Shown: one piece after another, positions 34,400-49,000 of the stretch
How positions within the stretch are numbered: the stretch's first letter is position 1
How the letters are laid out: the number at the start of each line of letters is the position of its first letter
From: Lingula anatina
Lineage: Eukaryota > Brachiopoda > Lingulata > Lingulida > Lingulidae
Direction of reading: 5' to 3'
Assembly: GCF_001039355.2 (NCBI RefSeq)
Contig: NW_019775947.1
Coordinates: 1 to 64,000, forward strand
DNA length: 64,000 bases
Program-made: the position numbers and the translations under genes
Notes under the pieces: model-generated
What the model saw: the letters and a program-made list of their open reading frames with translations, nothing else
Databases searched by the model: none
Told to the model about the DNA's origin: nothing

Positions 34400-36504
34400 T
34401 ATTAGATCTGCAGATCAGTTAGTCCATGGATCACCTGTTCTGAATGTATTCTATGTGGATCAGTTTTGAGATCTTAGATGTCTTGAAGTAACTGGGGAAT
34501 TGTTCACAGTGGGTCCTCAATCTCCATATTGTGTTTACACTTGTGTTAGGTTAGATATAGCCAGACGTAGCCTGCAGTAAAAAGTGGGATTTCCTGAAGG
34601 TAGAGAGTGATTCATTGATATCCTGAAACAATTCAGTTACTTTGCTAGAGGAAACAGTTTTCAAAGCATGTATTGACTGCAAAATTACTCATAAAAATTG
34701 TTGTCATTTTCAAGGTTTTGATATATACTATAATGTTCTGCGCATTCCTGTGTACAAAAAATATCAGTGAAAACTGGGATTTAACCCTAAAATAATATTG
34801 AGTGAAAAAACAACTTGGGTGAATGGAGACAAGCTGATCTTTCAAACTGCATGTATCCAAACTCGCAGCTTTGCAGGAATACGCCATAATAACTCACAGA
34901 TGGTGATTAGATCCTGTATTGAAACTTTGGCAAGGATGACAATCACTAGATTTTTCATCTACTTTCAGTTTTGTCATGTGGCAATGACATAGAAGCATGC
35001 TATATTTTTTATTCCTCAATGACATATTTACATCATCCAGGGACAGACCATTAATTAATGTAGACTCTGGATACATTACAGCATACCAACACACTCTGTT
35101 TACACAATGCAACTATTTTCATAGACTTTTTCATAACAAATTGTCCCCAGATCCTAGAATAAATTTCCTTTTATTTACCTTGTCTCACCCTTGCAGACAC
35201 ATTTTGGGTGACAAATCTGTTTATCAGTTGTTATCATCTTGTAAAGGGAACATAATTGCTGTGTATTAAAGTTGACAAATGGCCATTTAAGCAGGAATGA
35301 TAAACCCAGCACTCCCCTGGGATAGCAGGTTATTGACGGGATTATATTATATTATATCACTTCATGCAATCCAGGCCTGGATGGAATAGGGCTGTTTACA
35401 CTGGATGCACTGGTGCAGACATTTGCAATCCTGGTTTCTCATATTGGTTATTTGTATTTTATTTCTTCATAGAATCTTGACATGATATAATGGTGCTGAT
35501 TGGACTGAACTTGGCGGTGCAGCCTTTTGTGACCCTAGTTTGCAAACTAAAGCTTCAGATGTGTGGGGTGGAGAAATAAGAAGTAGGGATTATTCTAATT
35601 GTGCAGACCTCTGTGAAGACAAAACACAAATATTAGTGATATCAAGAGACCTTCATTCTTTCCTCGACAAATGTGTGTCCTGAAAATTCCATCACAATAA
35701 ATTTATGAATGACTTCTTGAGGTATCTTGTCTATTAATAATAATTAACAGTCAGGATGATGTTGGTTCAGGTTTTAGCATTTTCTTCCAGTGTAAACATG
35801 CCAGCCTTCTTTCCCCTGGAGTTATACAATATCAACTAAGTGTTACATTACATTATGCAGTTATGTAGAGCCCATTTAACATTAACCCAGTGGTTAGAGA
35901 CATGGTATCCAGTATATACAGTTTGGTCACCTCCAGTTCCAGAACCATGGGTGTTAACCCTGGGGTCTCCTTCACAATACAACTTTAGCCCAAATCTTAG
36001 GGCTCATTCCCAATGAAACTATCATTGCAGGTTGATAGATCCAACTCAGTGGAGACTCTTGCTGAATGCAGTCAGTATAGCCAGACATGCTGAAAACTTT
36101 TCAGAATGGCCGGACATTTGGACTGGCAGTAATGAAAAAAAGATGGACAGAATGGATTTTTGTTGAACCGAAATAACCCTATTTGTTTGAGACAGATACT
36201 ACCAATACGATTAGGGAAGCTTACTTTGTTTGTGAATGTGATAGGTTTGACATGGAAGGGAAAAAACGCTTTGGGTTTCATGATTTTATTAGTGAAGTTT
36301 GTCGAATGATAACTGTAAATTCAAAATTTCTGCTCTTAAAACTCTTGTCGGTCCTTTGGACAGACCAAGTCCAATTTTTTACCGGTCCACACCAATTTTG
36401 CCGGTCATGACCGATTGGACCGACGGTTTCAGCATGTCTGTGTAGCATGCCTCCTCTTGTTCTAAAGTACTTGGGCAATCACGATCATTCTATTCTGTGT
36501 TTTA

Positions 36505-36719
36505 GAGCGCATTCCCATAGATTTTAGATCGATCTATCGCCGTGGGGAGTCTTACTAGATTACCGTCAGATAATCCGGCTTAAATGTCTGTCCTGCCTAC
36601 TACAAGCTGTAAAGGGGTAATTAACTTTCGTGCCCGCTTGGCTGACAGCTTTTTAGCATGAACCCCCAGGGAGTTAGGTAGATCTAGTTGGATCGATCTA
36701 ATCTCTGGGAATTGGGTCT
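36505..36719 (+). mobile_element. 215-bp TA-flanked MITE, second locus
   Basis: Same family as 33979-34193 in the opposite orientation, with TA at 36503-36504 and 36720-36721. Ends carry ATTCCCATAGATTTTAGATC and, reversed, ATTCCCAGAGATTAGATCG. Present in both B copies (43463-43677), so it is older than the 33979 insertion. Confidence 0.85.
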
Positions 36720-39110
36720 TACTCAACGCCAGGAGGAGATGTATTAAACTGTAGTCCTCACATGTTTGGTGAGGACTAGGTAATCACACCTAATGTATCT
36801 AAACACTCTGGTACCCTTAAGCCATAGAACCTCTGGTCCTAGCCCTGGGGGTAGAACACGTGGAAGGAGGGACCCCCTTAGGTGGTGAGAACCAGATTTT
36901 AAATACCAGATGTTAGAGTTTGATCTGTGCAAAGGAACAATCTTTGACTCAAAATTTGGTAGAACACATTCTTCGTGTGTGGGAGGAATTTTGCTGCTTT
37001 TGTCATCAAGAGGTTGGATAGCAGGCCTTTTCCCATCCCGGTTGGATGTTCAAGGTTGTTATTATAACAATATGGCACGTTTGGAAGTGTCATGTTTTGT
37101 TGATTTTCAATTTTTCCACCTGATGTGCTTCTACTGCAGCCTCTTAACACAAAAAGGTAGCACTTGACTAGTGATTAAGAATTGAATTATTACTTAAAAC
37201 ACATTAGATAGTGGAGGAGTTGGGTAATAACCCATATCCAAGGTTCCAATGTTTGAGTTCAGAAACAGGCAGACGTCAATAAAGCTCAGGATAAAAGTTA
37301 TGTTGATTTTAAAATCTGTTTTTATTTAAACAAAAAAGGAAGTTGAATTTAGGAGCGGTTCAATTGTCTCTTTTTCCATCTACCTTTGATAAGTAGGATC
37401 TGTTAAATGAACTTGAAAATGGGGTTATATCCAATCTACTGCTTTACTTGATAAATCCTTTATCCAGGGACAAATGAAAAAGAACTCCATGACAAGGGGA
37501 GGATAAGGTGACACGTAGCTTTGGTTTTGCCAATCGTGAAAAGCTTAACATTCATAGGAGTGTCTGCAACAGAAGTCTTGAATTTAGATTTTTTGTCGGG
37601 ACAACAGTAATTTTTTATGGGGCAGATTAACTCTGTTCTTTTTTCTATGCTGTTTTTTCCTGTCTGACTGTCTGTTTACAAGTATATCTGTCTTTTATTG
37701 AGACGTACATTGGTCTATTTCTGTCTGTCTGTCAGGCAGAGGACAGAGCTCTCACATTGTGAGAGAGGTATAATAATCACATACAGTGAACAAGGGATAA
37801 ATCTCAAAGATCCCCAGTTACTAGTATTTTGTGTTATATCATGTATTTGTTTGTCTAAGGAGGGATGTGGAATGCTACAAGTATTTGTTGTCTTACACAA
37901 GTACAGTGCAGTGTGCACAGAGTTGAACCAGATGGATTGCAATCAAGCCATGGATGTGCTAAGTTGCAGTGCATGCAAGGTGTAATGTATTCTACTTGTC
38001 CCCTCATTGCCTTAACACAGACTGGGCCAGGTGTAGTTTGCTTTGAGAGTGAAGCAGATAATCCAGTGTAAACACACCTTAAAGTATGTGACAAATTAAT
38101 TTCTCCATCAACATTCCAGTTTTATGTAACCCAGGAAGATATCTGAGACTGCAGAAAGTTGTTTAACTTGGTGTTAAGGGCGACTATAGTAAAGATAATA
38201 TATAGCAAAGTTATACAGGATTGCATGGCAGACAACTTTATAATAATGATGATAGGACAGAAAAAAACAGAAATCAGATAATAAAGTAAAATATTTCATA
38301 AAAGAGAAAATACTATGTGGTATGGATAAAACGGAAACTGGACATGCTGGCATTGATGTATGTGGGTGCATGAATGTTGACAGAAATGACGATTTAAGAA
38401 TTCTGCATTTCTAAGAAAATTTCACACCTGAGCACTTTGACAAAGTCACCCAGTTACAAAGGATAAAGTTGTAGTGTCTTTCGTTTTGAAATAAAACTAA
38501 TTTTCTGTTTAATACTCCTGTTTTCTTTGCCTTCCAAACACATATTTCTATCTCTCTATATGTTAGATATTATGTTACATGACAATATGTTGCAAAACTG
38601 TACAACATTTACTCCCCAGCTGTACACATGTCTAAAGCCTAGTTCACACTTACATATGAGTGTACATTGGTTATTTATTGGTAGTTACATCAGTTCACTT
38701 TGGTGACGGTGGAATGTGACATGAATTGCAGCGTGATACTTGTACAGAGATTGTTGAAACTAAGAGCACAATAAATAGTTTGCTCAAGAATTTTATCAGG
38801 ATTATGTTTGCCCTCATTGTTCACAGTGAGACATTCTGGTCGTAGCTTCAAGTTGTATTTAAAAAAGTGAAATATTTTGCTTACAACTTAAATTTGGTGA
38901 AATTCATGTTGAAATTGAATTGGGTAATGATTTGGAAATTTGCTGAATGCTTTGGTGACATGTTCTAGTTGTGACCTGTCTGTCTCTCTAACCCCCCTGT
39001 CTCTCTCCCCACCTCTCTTTCTCTCTCTCTCTTTCTTCCCACCCCTTTCTCTCTCTCAAAGACTTAATTCCACTGTACCATTGCACTGTGCTGCCTATCA
39101 CTGTACTGGT

Positions 39111-39111
39111 N
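39111..39111. other. Single-N join between copies B1 and B2
   Basis: The N falls at the boundary where copy B1 ends and copy B2 restarts in C/T-rich low-complexity sequence. Confidence 0.85.
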
Positions 39112-41217
39112 CTGTCCTCTCCCCTCTCCTGTCCTCTCCCCTCTCCTGTCCCCTCCCCTGTCCTCTCCCCTCCCCTGCCCAGACTTTGTATCTTGAAGTT
39201 CTAGACGGTCTTATTGTTGCAGACTGTCCATTAAAGAAAAAAAAAAATACAGGCATTGTTACTGTCCATAAGTGTGTTCACATTAGGTGTAGCTTAAACC
39301 GAACGTTGTTGAAATGATGTTACTATGCAACCAAGAAACTGTTTTGCTGAAGTATTTAACTCTAAAAGTTTGTCTACACTTAAAGACCAAAATATCAGTC
39401 TAATTTGACCCAAAATAAACCAAATGGTCTGTTTACATAAAATATTTTTCTTGCATTTTATACAAAAGATAAAGCCCATGTTTTAAACTGCTGTTGCCTA
39501 ATTTAAGCAAATTGTCCAAAATAACTTTAGAATTGTTAACTAAACTGTAGACTAAAATTTTATAGCAACTTTGAGTATGAAGTTATTTTATAAGAATAGG
39601 CCTCTCGTGATTGCATGAAGATCTCTTATGTGCTGAAGTCTTTTAAACACCACCTTCTGAGGGCGTCATCTTGTTCAAATGAGACCTGGTTGGAACACGA
39701 TGTAAAGATGCCAGACAGGTCTCACAAAGGTAAAGTACTTGTCAGAATGATCAGATTAAGATTCTGACCGCAAAAATGGACACCTTAATTGGTCAGCGGA
39801 TTTGAAAAGAGTCATGTATTGGTCAACGGTGACTTAAAAGCCAGGAAGAAATGGGCGGAAATGGCTTCCCTAAATTGTTTATAGATAGTGAGTTCATTGG
39901 TAGTTTTGTCTCAGCACGCCTTACCCCAGAGGCATGTTATGGTAGGAGGCTTTCTGTAAATACTGATCAATAGTACTGAGGGGTGAAAACCCTGTCCTGC
40001 AGTCACCAACTAATAACAGTGTCGTGAACCTGTGATGTGCTTTTATTTGGGATGACTCTGAATCACGTTTGATCTATGCCCTTTTCAGGGCCACAAGAAT
40101 TTGATTTCTGGTTATCAAAATAAACTTTTCTATGTGGTTTGTCTTTGCATTGGTGTGTGTGATAGGAGTCTGACGGTTCTATATATAAGATGGTGTGGTA
40201 AAGAACACCTGAGTAATTCATGGCGGTTTTTTTTTTTTTTTTTTTTTTTTTGAGGTTTACATGCATGAGGACAGAAATGGTGAATCAGCCATATAGAAAG
40301 GAAGGGTGTTATGAATTATATTTCCAACATTTTAGTGGTTTAATGTGGTAAAGGTTGCAGGTGGGATGTTTTTGTTTCCTGTGTGAATGGAAAATCTTTC
40401 ATGGCAAACATAACAAATACACATAAGCTTTTAACTGATGTGCGCACAATACTTCTGAAGTTCACTCTGTATATACCAAAACATGTTGGTTCTTGCCCAA
40501 AGTGATTTTTTCACTTCCTCTGTTGTTCATCACATAAATGACTATAGACAAGCTCAGGCATGGAACAAATGTTGCATTGTTTGGGTTTTATTCTTTTTCT
40601 CGTTTTAATTAGCATTAATTCCCGCATGAGCTGAATTAACCAACATACTTGTTTATATGAATATTATTGCTGTACATAGTGTCTACATGATGTACATTCA
40701 TCATTTGAAGGACTTATGATTTTGAAAAGAAAGTAAAATTGAATGTTTGTAAAACAGATTAAAGTCATTTAGAAGGTACTATTATAAGTGGTTTTATTGG
40801 ACAAGATGCCATATTAAGTAACGGATCTACAACCAAGTTGTATTTTAAAGGTACTTGATACTCATTTCTCAATTTAGATAAAAAAGATCAAGTCAAAATG
40901 TGAAAACGATATTCCAGTTACTAAAAGGATTTGGAAGATTTTCATTAAATATCCATTACAACTAATCTCAGGAAGATTTGGTTTCGTTGTTCCCAGCATA
41001 TCAAAAATCACCCTAAAAAAACAACTTCCATCTGATGATTATCTTATCTTCAATTTTTTTCTTTGAGACCATTAAACCTTTTAGGTAATCTGCTGAAAAG
41101 TATGATTTCTGATCAACTTATTATCTAAATTATAATCTTTAAGTTATTTAAAGTTTTCTTATATATAAGTGCAGTCAGAACATATGATCTGTGGACCAAC
41201 AGGTTGGTGACTTACTA

Positions 41218-41399
41218 AGGCTGACCCCACAAAAAAGCAGTGTTTCTAATTTCCTGATTCCCCCCCCCCCCCCCCTGCAGGAACATAGCAATTAAACCTC
41301 TGAGCTGATATTTTATCTGTGTAATGGCCCATGTGGAAGCGGGGGGGGGGGGGGGGTGCATCAGGGGATTAGCAACAGTGCTTTTAAGTGGGCTGGCCA
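41218..41399. mobile_element. TA-flanked MITE with C-run and G-run arms, second copy
   Basis: Counterpart of 34196-34399 in copy B2, shorter because its C/G-rich interior has lost sequence. Its left TA (41216-41217) has no neighbouring MITE. Confidence 0.7.
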
Positions 41400-43462
41400 T
41401 ATTACATCTGCAGATCAGTTAGTCCATGGATCATCTGTTCTGAATGTGTTCTATGTAGATCAGTTTTGAGATCTTACTTAGATGTCTTGAAGTAACTGGA
41501 GAATTGTTCACCATGGGTCCTCAATCTCCATATTGTGTTTAGATATAGCCAGACATAGCCTGCAGTAAAAAGTGGGATTTCCTGAAGGTAGAGAGTGATT
41601 CATTGATATCCTGAAACAATTTAGTTACTTTGCTAGAGGAAACAGTTTTCAAATCATGTATTGACTGCAAAATTACTCATAAAATTGTTGACATTTTCAA
41701 GGTTATGATTTATAATGTTCAGCACATTCCTGTGTACAAAAATATCTATGAAATCTGGGATTTGACCCTAAAACAATATTGAGTGAAAAAACAACTTCGG
41801 TGAATGGAGACAAGCTGATCTTTCAAACTGCATGTATCCAAACTCGCAGCTTTGCAGGAATACGCCATAATAACTCACAGATGGTGATTAGATCCTGTAT
41901 TGAAACTTTGGTAAGGATGACAATCACTAGAATTTAACTCATGTGGCAATGACATAGAAGCATGCTATATTTTTTATTCCTCAATGACATATTTACATCA
42001 TCCAGGGACAGACCATTAATTAATGTAGACTCTGGATACATTACAGCATACCAACACACTCTGTTTACACAATACAACTATTTTCATAGACTTTTTCATA
42101 ACAAATTGTCCCCAGATCCTAGAATAAATTTGGTTTTATTTACCTTGTCTCACCCTTGCAGACACATTTTGGGTGACAAATCTGTTTATCAGTTGTTATC
42201 ATCTTGTAAAGGGAACATAATTGCTGTGTATTAAAGTTGACAAATGGCCATTTAAGCAGGAATGATAAACCCAGCACTCCCCTGGGATAGCAGGTTATTG
42301 AAGGGATTATATTATATTATATCACTTCATGCAATCCAGGCCTGGATGGAATAGGGCTGTTTACACTGGATGCACTGGTGCAGACATTTGCAATCCTGGT
42401 TTCTCATATTGGTTATTTGTATTTTATTTCTTCATAGAATCTTGACATGATATAATGTGCTGATTGGATTGAACTTGGCAGTGCAGCCTTTTGTGACCCA
42501 AGTTTGCAAACTAAAGCTTCAGATGTGTGGGGTGGAGAAATAAGAAGTAGGGATTATTCTAATTGTGCAGACCTCTGTGAAGACAAAACACAAATAGTAG
42601 TGATATCAAGAGACCTACATTCTTTCCTCGACAAATGTGTGTCCTGAAAATTCCATCACAATAAATTTATGAATGACTTCTTGAGGTATCTTGTCTATTA
42701 TATTAATTAACAGTCAGGGTGATGTTGATTCAGGTTTTAGCATTTTCTTCCAGTGTAAACATGCCAGCCTTCTTTCCCCTGGTGTTATACAATATCAACT
42801 AAGTGTTACATTACATTATGCAGTTATGTATTATAACATTAACCCAGTGGTTAGAGACATGGTATCCAATGTATACAGTTCAGTCACCTCTAGTTACAGA
42901 ACCATGGGTCTTAACCCTGGGGTCTTAACCCTGGGGTCTCCTTCACAATACAACTTAGGACTCATTCCCAATGTAACTATCATTGCACGTAGATGGATCC
43001 AACTCAGTGGGGACTCTTGCTGAATGCAGTCAGCATAGCCAGACATGCTGAAAACTTTTCAGAATGGCCGGACATTTGGACTGGCAGTAATGAAAAAAAG
43101 ATGGACAGAATGGATTTTTGTTGAACCGAAATAACCCTATTTGTTTGAGACAGATACTACCAGTATGATGAGGGAAGCTTACTTTGTTTGTGAATGTGAT
43201 AGGTTTGGCATGGAAGGGAAAAAAAACGCTTTGGGTTTCATGATTTTATTAGTGAAGTTTGTCGAATGATAACTGTAAATTCAAAATTTCTGCTCTTAAA
43301 ACTCTTGTCGGTCCTTTGGACAGACCAAGTCCAATTTTTTACCGGTCCACACCAATTTTGCCGGTCATGACCGATTGGACCGACAGTTTCAGCATGTCTG
43401 TGTAGCATGCCTCCTCTTGTTCTAAAGTACTTGGGCAATCACGATCATTCTGTTCTGTTTTA

Positions 43463-43677
43463 GAGTGCATTCCCATAGATTTTAGATCGATCTATCCCCG
43501 TGGGGAGTCTTACTAGATTACCGTCAGATAATCCGGCTTAAATGTCTGTCCTGCCTACTACAAGCTGTAAGGGGGTAATTAACTTTCGTGTCCGCTTGGC
43601 TGACAGCTTTTTAGCATGAACCCCCAGGGAGTTAGGTAGATCTAGTTGGATCGATCTAATCTCTGGGAATGGGGTCT
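43463..43677 (+). mobile_element. 215-bp TA-flanked MITE, copy B2 allele
   Basis: Allelic counterpart of 36505-36719, same length, with TA at 43461-43462 and 43678-43679. Confidence 0.85.
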
Positions 43678-46041
43678 TACTCAACGCCAGGAGGAGATGT
43701 ATTAAACTGTAGTCCTCACATGTTTGGTGAGGACTAGGTAATCACACCTAATGTATCTAAACACTCTGGTACCCGTAAACCATAGAACCTCTGGTCCTAG
43801 CCCTGGGGGTAGAACACGTGGAAGGAGGGACCCCCTTAGGTGGTGAGAACCAGATTTTAAATACAAGATGTTAGAGTTTGATCTGTGCAAAAGAACAATC
43901 TTTGACTCAAAATTTGGTAGAACACATTCTTCGTGTGTGGGAGGAATTTTGCTGCTTTTGTCATCAAGAGGTTGGATAGCAGGCCTTTTCCCATCCCGGT
44001 TGGATGTTCAGGGTTGTTATTATAACAATATGGCACGTTTGGAAGTGTCATGTTTTGTTGATTTTCAATTTTTCCACCTGATGTGCTTCTACTGCAGCCT
44101 CTTAACACAAAAAGGTAGCACTTGACTAGTGATTAAGAATTGAATTATTACTTAACAGACATTAGATAGTGAAGGAGTTGGGTAATAACCCATATCCAAG
44201 GTTCCAATGTTTGAGTTCAGAAACAGGCAGACGTCAATAAAGCTCAGGATAAAAGTTATGTTGATTTTAAAACCTGTTTTTATTTAAAAAAAAAAGGAAG
44301 TTGAATTTAGGAGCGGTTCAATTGTCTCTTTTTCCATCTACCTTTGATAAGTAGGATCTGTTAAATGAACTTGAAAATGGGGTTATATCCAATCTACTGC
44401 TTTACTTGATAAATCCTTTATCCAGGGACAAATGAAAAAGAACTCCACGACAAGGGGAGGATAAGGTGACACATAGCTTTGGTTTTGCCAATCGTGAAAA
44501 GCTTAACATTCATAGGAGTGCCTGCGACAGAAGTCTTGAACTTAGATTTCTTTTTTGTAGGGACAACAGTAATTTTTTATGGGGAAGATTAACTGTGTTC
44601 TTTTTTCTATGCTGTTTTTACCTGTCTGTCTGTCTGTTTACAAGTATATGTGTATTTTTTGTAGACATTGGTCCATTTCTCCATCTGTCTGTACGTCTGT
44701 CTGTCAGGCAGAGGACAGAGCTCTCACAGTGAGAGCGAGGTATAATAATCACACACAGTGAACAAGGGATAAATCTCAAAGATCCCCAGTTACTAGTATT
44801 TTGTGTTATATCATGTATTTGTTTGTCTAAGGAGGGATGTGGAATGCTACAAGAATTTGTTGTCTTACACAAGTACAGTGCAGTGTGCACAGAGTTGAAC
44901 CAGATAGATTGCAATCAAGCCATGGATGTGCTAAGTTGCAGTGCATGCAAGGTGTAATGTATTCTACTTGTCCCCTCATTGACTTAAAACAGACTGGTTT
45001 GCTTTGAGAGTAAAGCAGATAATCCAGTGTAAACACACCTTAAAGTATGTGACAAATTAATTTCCCCATCAACATTCCAGTTTATGTAACCTAGGAAGAT
45101 ATCTGAGACTGTAGAAAGTTGTTTAACTTGGTGTTAAGGGCGACTATAGTAAAGATAATATATAGCAAAGTTATACAGGATTGCATGGCAGACAACTTTG
45201 TAATAATGATGATAGGACAGAAAAAAATGGAAATCAAATAATAAAGTAAAATATTTCATAAAAGAGAAAATGCTATGTGGCATGGATAAAATAGAACCTG
45301 TACATGCTAGCATTGATGTATGTGGATGCATGAATGTTGACAGAAATGACAATTTAGGAATTCTGCATTTCAAAGAAAACTTCACACCTGAGCACTTTGG
45401 CAAATCCACCTTGTTACAAAGGATAAAGTTGTGGTGTCTTTCGTTGTGAAATAAAACTGATTGTCTGTTTAATACTCCTGTCTTCTTTGCCTCCCAAACA
45501 CATATTTCTGATATCTCTACATGTTAAATAATATGTTACATGACAATATGTGTTGCAAAACTGTACAACATTTACTCCCCAGCTGTACACATGTCTAAAG
45601 CCTAGTTCACACTCACATATGAGTGTACATTGGTTATTTATTGGCAGTTACATCAGTTCACTTTGGTGACGGTGGAATGTGACATGAATTGCAGCGTGAT
45701 ACTTGTACAGAGATTGTTGAAACTAAGAGCACAATAAATAGTTTGCTCAAGAATTTTATCAGGATTATGTTTGCCCTCATTGTTCACAGTGAGACATTCT
45801 GGTCGTAGCTTCAAGTTGTATTTAAAAAAGTGAAATATTTTGCTGACAACTTTAATTTGGTGAAATTTATGTTTCAATTGAATTGGGTAATGATTTGGAA
45901 ATTTGCTGAATGCTTTGGTGCCATGTTCTAGTTGTGAACTATCTCTCTCTCTCTCTCCCACCTTTTTTACTCCCTCTTTCTCTCTCTCAAAGACTTAATT
46001 CCACTGTACCATTACACTGTGCTGCCTATCACTATACTAGT

Positions 46042-46042
46042 N
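46042..46042. other. Single-N join at the end of copy B2
   Basis: Follows the same CTATCACT(A/G)TACT(A/G)GT word that ends copy B1 at 39110. Unique sequence begins immediately afterwards. Confidence 0.8.
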
Positions 46043-49000
46043 AAAGATGGTAATTTTGATGGTTTTCACATGCATGGTAAGATATAAAGACAGGATATGT
46101 GTTGTACTAGAATAATGTCTCTGATGCCTCAACTGTTATTTGGAATCCCTACAGGTGAAGAAAGGTGTCTATTTGTTATTTTGCTCCCTTCGTTAAAAGT
46201 ATACCTTTTGGGACTAGAAATATTTTCAGGTCACTATTTATGATGGTGATGATCTTAATAATAATAAAAATAATAATAATAATGATAATAATAATGTATT
46301 TTTTAAACTTAAGGTGGTTTCCCACTCATAAAGCAGTAAACCTGTCCCTGTTTGATAATCAGTGAGTTTTAGACCAGTAGGGTGTGTCTGAACATTGCTG
46401 TACACAGAAAACTAAGTTTTACATGGAACATTCAAATCAAAATAACAATCTGCATGTCGGTACATGTTAAAGATGTTGTCAGGATTAGGGGTATGATCTG
46501 CCCGTGGCAGTATCCTTTGGCATAATCTGAAATTACATCTTAAATGTGGTAGATGTTTATCACTTGAAATTGGCATCTTAATAAGTGTATTTATGTTATT
46601 ATGTATCAGTTTCTTCTCTATTTGCTGAGGTAGAACCTAGAATTAAAGTGATGTTGGGTTTACAAATGTGGGAATGGAAATTGTTTGGTAATGATCAGTT
46701 TTGAAGGTGTTTCACATATAAATTTTATCAGTTTTTTCAAGTCCCTGGGAAGAGTTGTTTTTAAAACTGCTGTGATTTTGTTAGAAATGTTAAATATTCA
46801 TTTCTTAGAAATGCAAAGAGAAGAAAAAAGAGAGAAAAAATGTTTTGATTCTTTGAAAATACTCTTTGAAAAAGTCACTTGATGGATTGCTTCTAGGAAA
46901 TAAACAAAATATTCATGGCAATGTTGTTTTTTTAATCATGTAGAATTATATCTGCTCTTTTATCCACTCACACACGAACACTGTAAATTTCATATAATAG
47001 CATATTTTACATTCTTTGGCAGCCAAACATCTTTAAAAAAAAGACACCACCAAGATTTCTGCTGTGACAAACAAACCCCAAGTGTCAAGTGGAAGTGATT
47101 GATTGAGTTCTGCAGTGGTACAGGAGTGTGATGTATGGGCTCACAGAAAAAAAAAAAATTAACCATATGAAGAAGAATATGAAGATGTAATTCAATTCCA
47201 TTTTCACATGCAGACTCCCGCATCAAAAGTGGCTGGATTTCTTAAAGAGTTCTTTTAAAATATGAGTGTGTGTGGGGGTAAACGTTTGATGATCTTTCTT
47301 TAGGATTGATTTTTAAATTGCCATGATGCAAAAATTCTAAGATTTAAACTAATAAAAACAAAAAAATTAAAGGTTCCATTCTTTTGGGCAGATAAAGTAA
47401 ACACTAGAAACTGATGATTCATAGATGTGATAGCACAGAGAGAATCTATTATGTATATTTTTAACTGGGCAACTTATGCTGGTACCTTTCAATCTAGGGC
47501 CAAATTTCTTTTATTTGTGGTCCTGGCCCCAGAACCATTGTTAGTGAGGCTGTGCAAAGACCATTTGAAAGTGCTGCATGTCTGTTGTGTAATGAGACAT
47601 GGTTTGTCTACTGGCATGTCTCCAGAATATGTCTACTGTGTAATGAGACATGGTTTGTCTACTGGCATGTCACCAGAATATGTCTACTGTGTGCTATGTC
47701 TGTGTTGATGTAGATATTGACAGTCCCCTCTCCACCCCTCCCCCCCTCCCCCTCCCCCCCTCCCGGGGACGTGTGTGTGTGTGTACGTGCCTGCTCATTG
47801 CTGTGTATGGGCTGTGTGTGTGTTTATGTAACAGATCTTATATATTTTTTACATAGGCACTTTTAAGACTCTGTTTATTTCACATACTAGTGATCAGAGA
47901 GTTTTTAAAGCTATGCAGAGAGTAAGGCTATATTCTAAATCTTCAGCTTATACCAAAAAGAAAAGCGTTTTCACATTCCAAGGTGACAAGTTATGGAGAG
48001 TGCAGTGTATGTAACAGAAGAACATCAGTGTCACTTTCCACGATGAAAACAATAAGGAAAAATGTGACACCCAATTGTCTAGCTGACATGTTTATGACCA
48101 AGTCGCTCTTGGACTGGATGGTCACACTTCACTTGGGGCGTCCTCTTTTCACGCTCTGTGAGCAGTGGCCAGGGGGGGCATTTTTGACCGCCTGGGCCCT
48201 GTTGTGAGACGTCATAAGTTTAAAGAGTCCATTTAAGGTGACAGGTGCCAATTTTGAAATTAATAATAGCCAGGTGTGACTGTTATAGCTTCTATTGCAT
48301 TGTTGTTGTCTGTGTCACTGTCAGCATGGTATTTATGAGTTTGTGGATGAGTGTCATGGAAGAACTTTTCGTGGAAACTTGGTCAAATCTTTTAGACTAA
48401 AAATTTGTTAATTTTCACCTCATGATAATTCACAGTTTTGATCTGCTATATTAACTTTGTCTTTCTTGTTATCAAACAGATGTACTATTTCATTTAATTG
48501 GACTTTTTACTAACTTCTTGTGGGTTGGAGGGATGTAAAGTAAATTAAGTTTTTGGTCTAAAAAATTAAACCAATTTTTCAGCTTAAGCTCTTCTGTGTA
48601 GAAAATGCCATCATGTAATTACATGATTTACTAGGAAACTTAAGAAGATGTGTTTGGAATCGAGTGAAATGAAGTTTTGTAGAGCATAACCTTGACCTCA
48701 GACCCCGACCTGTGACCTCCTCTGCAGGTCAAATCCAACTTAATACCCTGCAAATATTGTAAAGTATAAACTGTCTGCAATAACAAATAGTGGTAGACGG
48801 GTTTTAAATATTTGCTTTCTAATTCAAACATGTTGGCAGGTATACAAGTATGTCCTTGAAGGTCCAGGAGAATAAAACTTGGTATGGTAAAAACTCTGAA
48901 TTCAAACTAAATGAATTGATGTATTTGATGTATTTTCACAAAATCATGTTCTGTTGCATATACTGATTTTTTGAATATATAATAATTTTGAAAAGCAAAC

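Larger units (their letters stand above)
31926..39110. repeat. Duplication B, copy 1 (probable haplotype 1)
   Basis: About 7,185 bp, repeated in direct orientation at 39112-46041 and joined by the N at 39111. Copy 1 alone contains the 215-bp MITE at 33979-34193, which accounts for most of the length difference. It also lacks about 19 bp near 31965 that copy 2 has. The block lies wholly inside intron 1 and I find no exon in it. Confidence 0.96.
39112..46041. repeat. Duplication B, copy 2 (probable haplotype 2)
   Basis: The 6,930-bp partner of 31926-39110. Differences are SNPs, poly(T) and poly(G/C) length changes, a small duplication of CTTAACCCTGGGGT near 42910-42937, and the absent 215-bp MITE. 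It ends at the N at 46042. Confidence 0.96.

Noticed and set aside
34997-35269. 90-codon frame nearly identical in both B copies (also 41962-42234)
   Set aside because: Near-identity follows from the copies being alleles. The differences are not biased to silent sites in the little that can be compared, and no splice sites or domain support it.
39175-39240. Polypyrimidine tract and CAG followed by an open TLYLEVLDGLIVADCPL frame, like an exon
   Set aside because: The equivalent place in copy B1 lacks 19 bp of it, which would shift the frame, and the segment runs into poly(A) without a donor.
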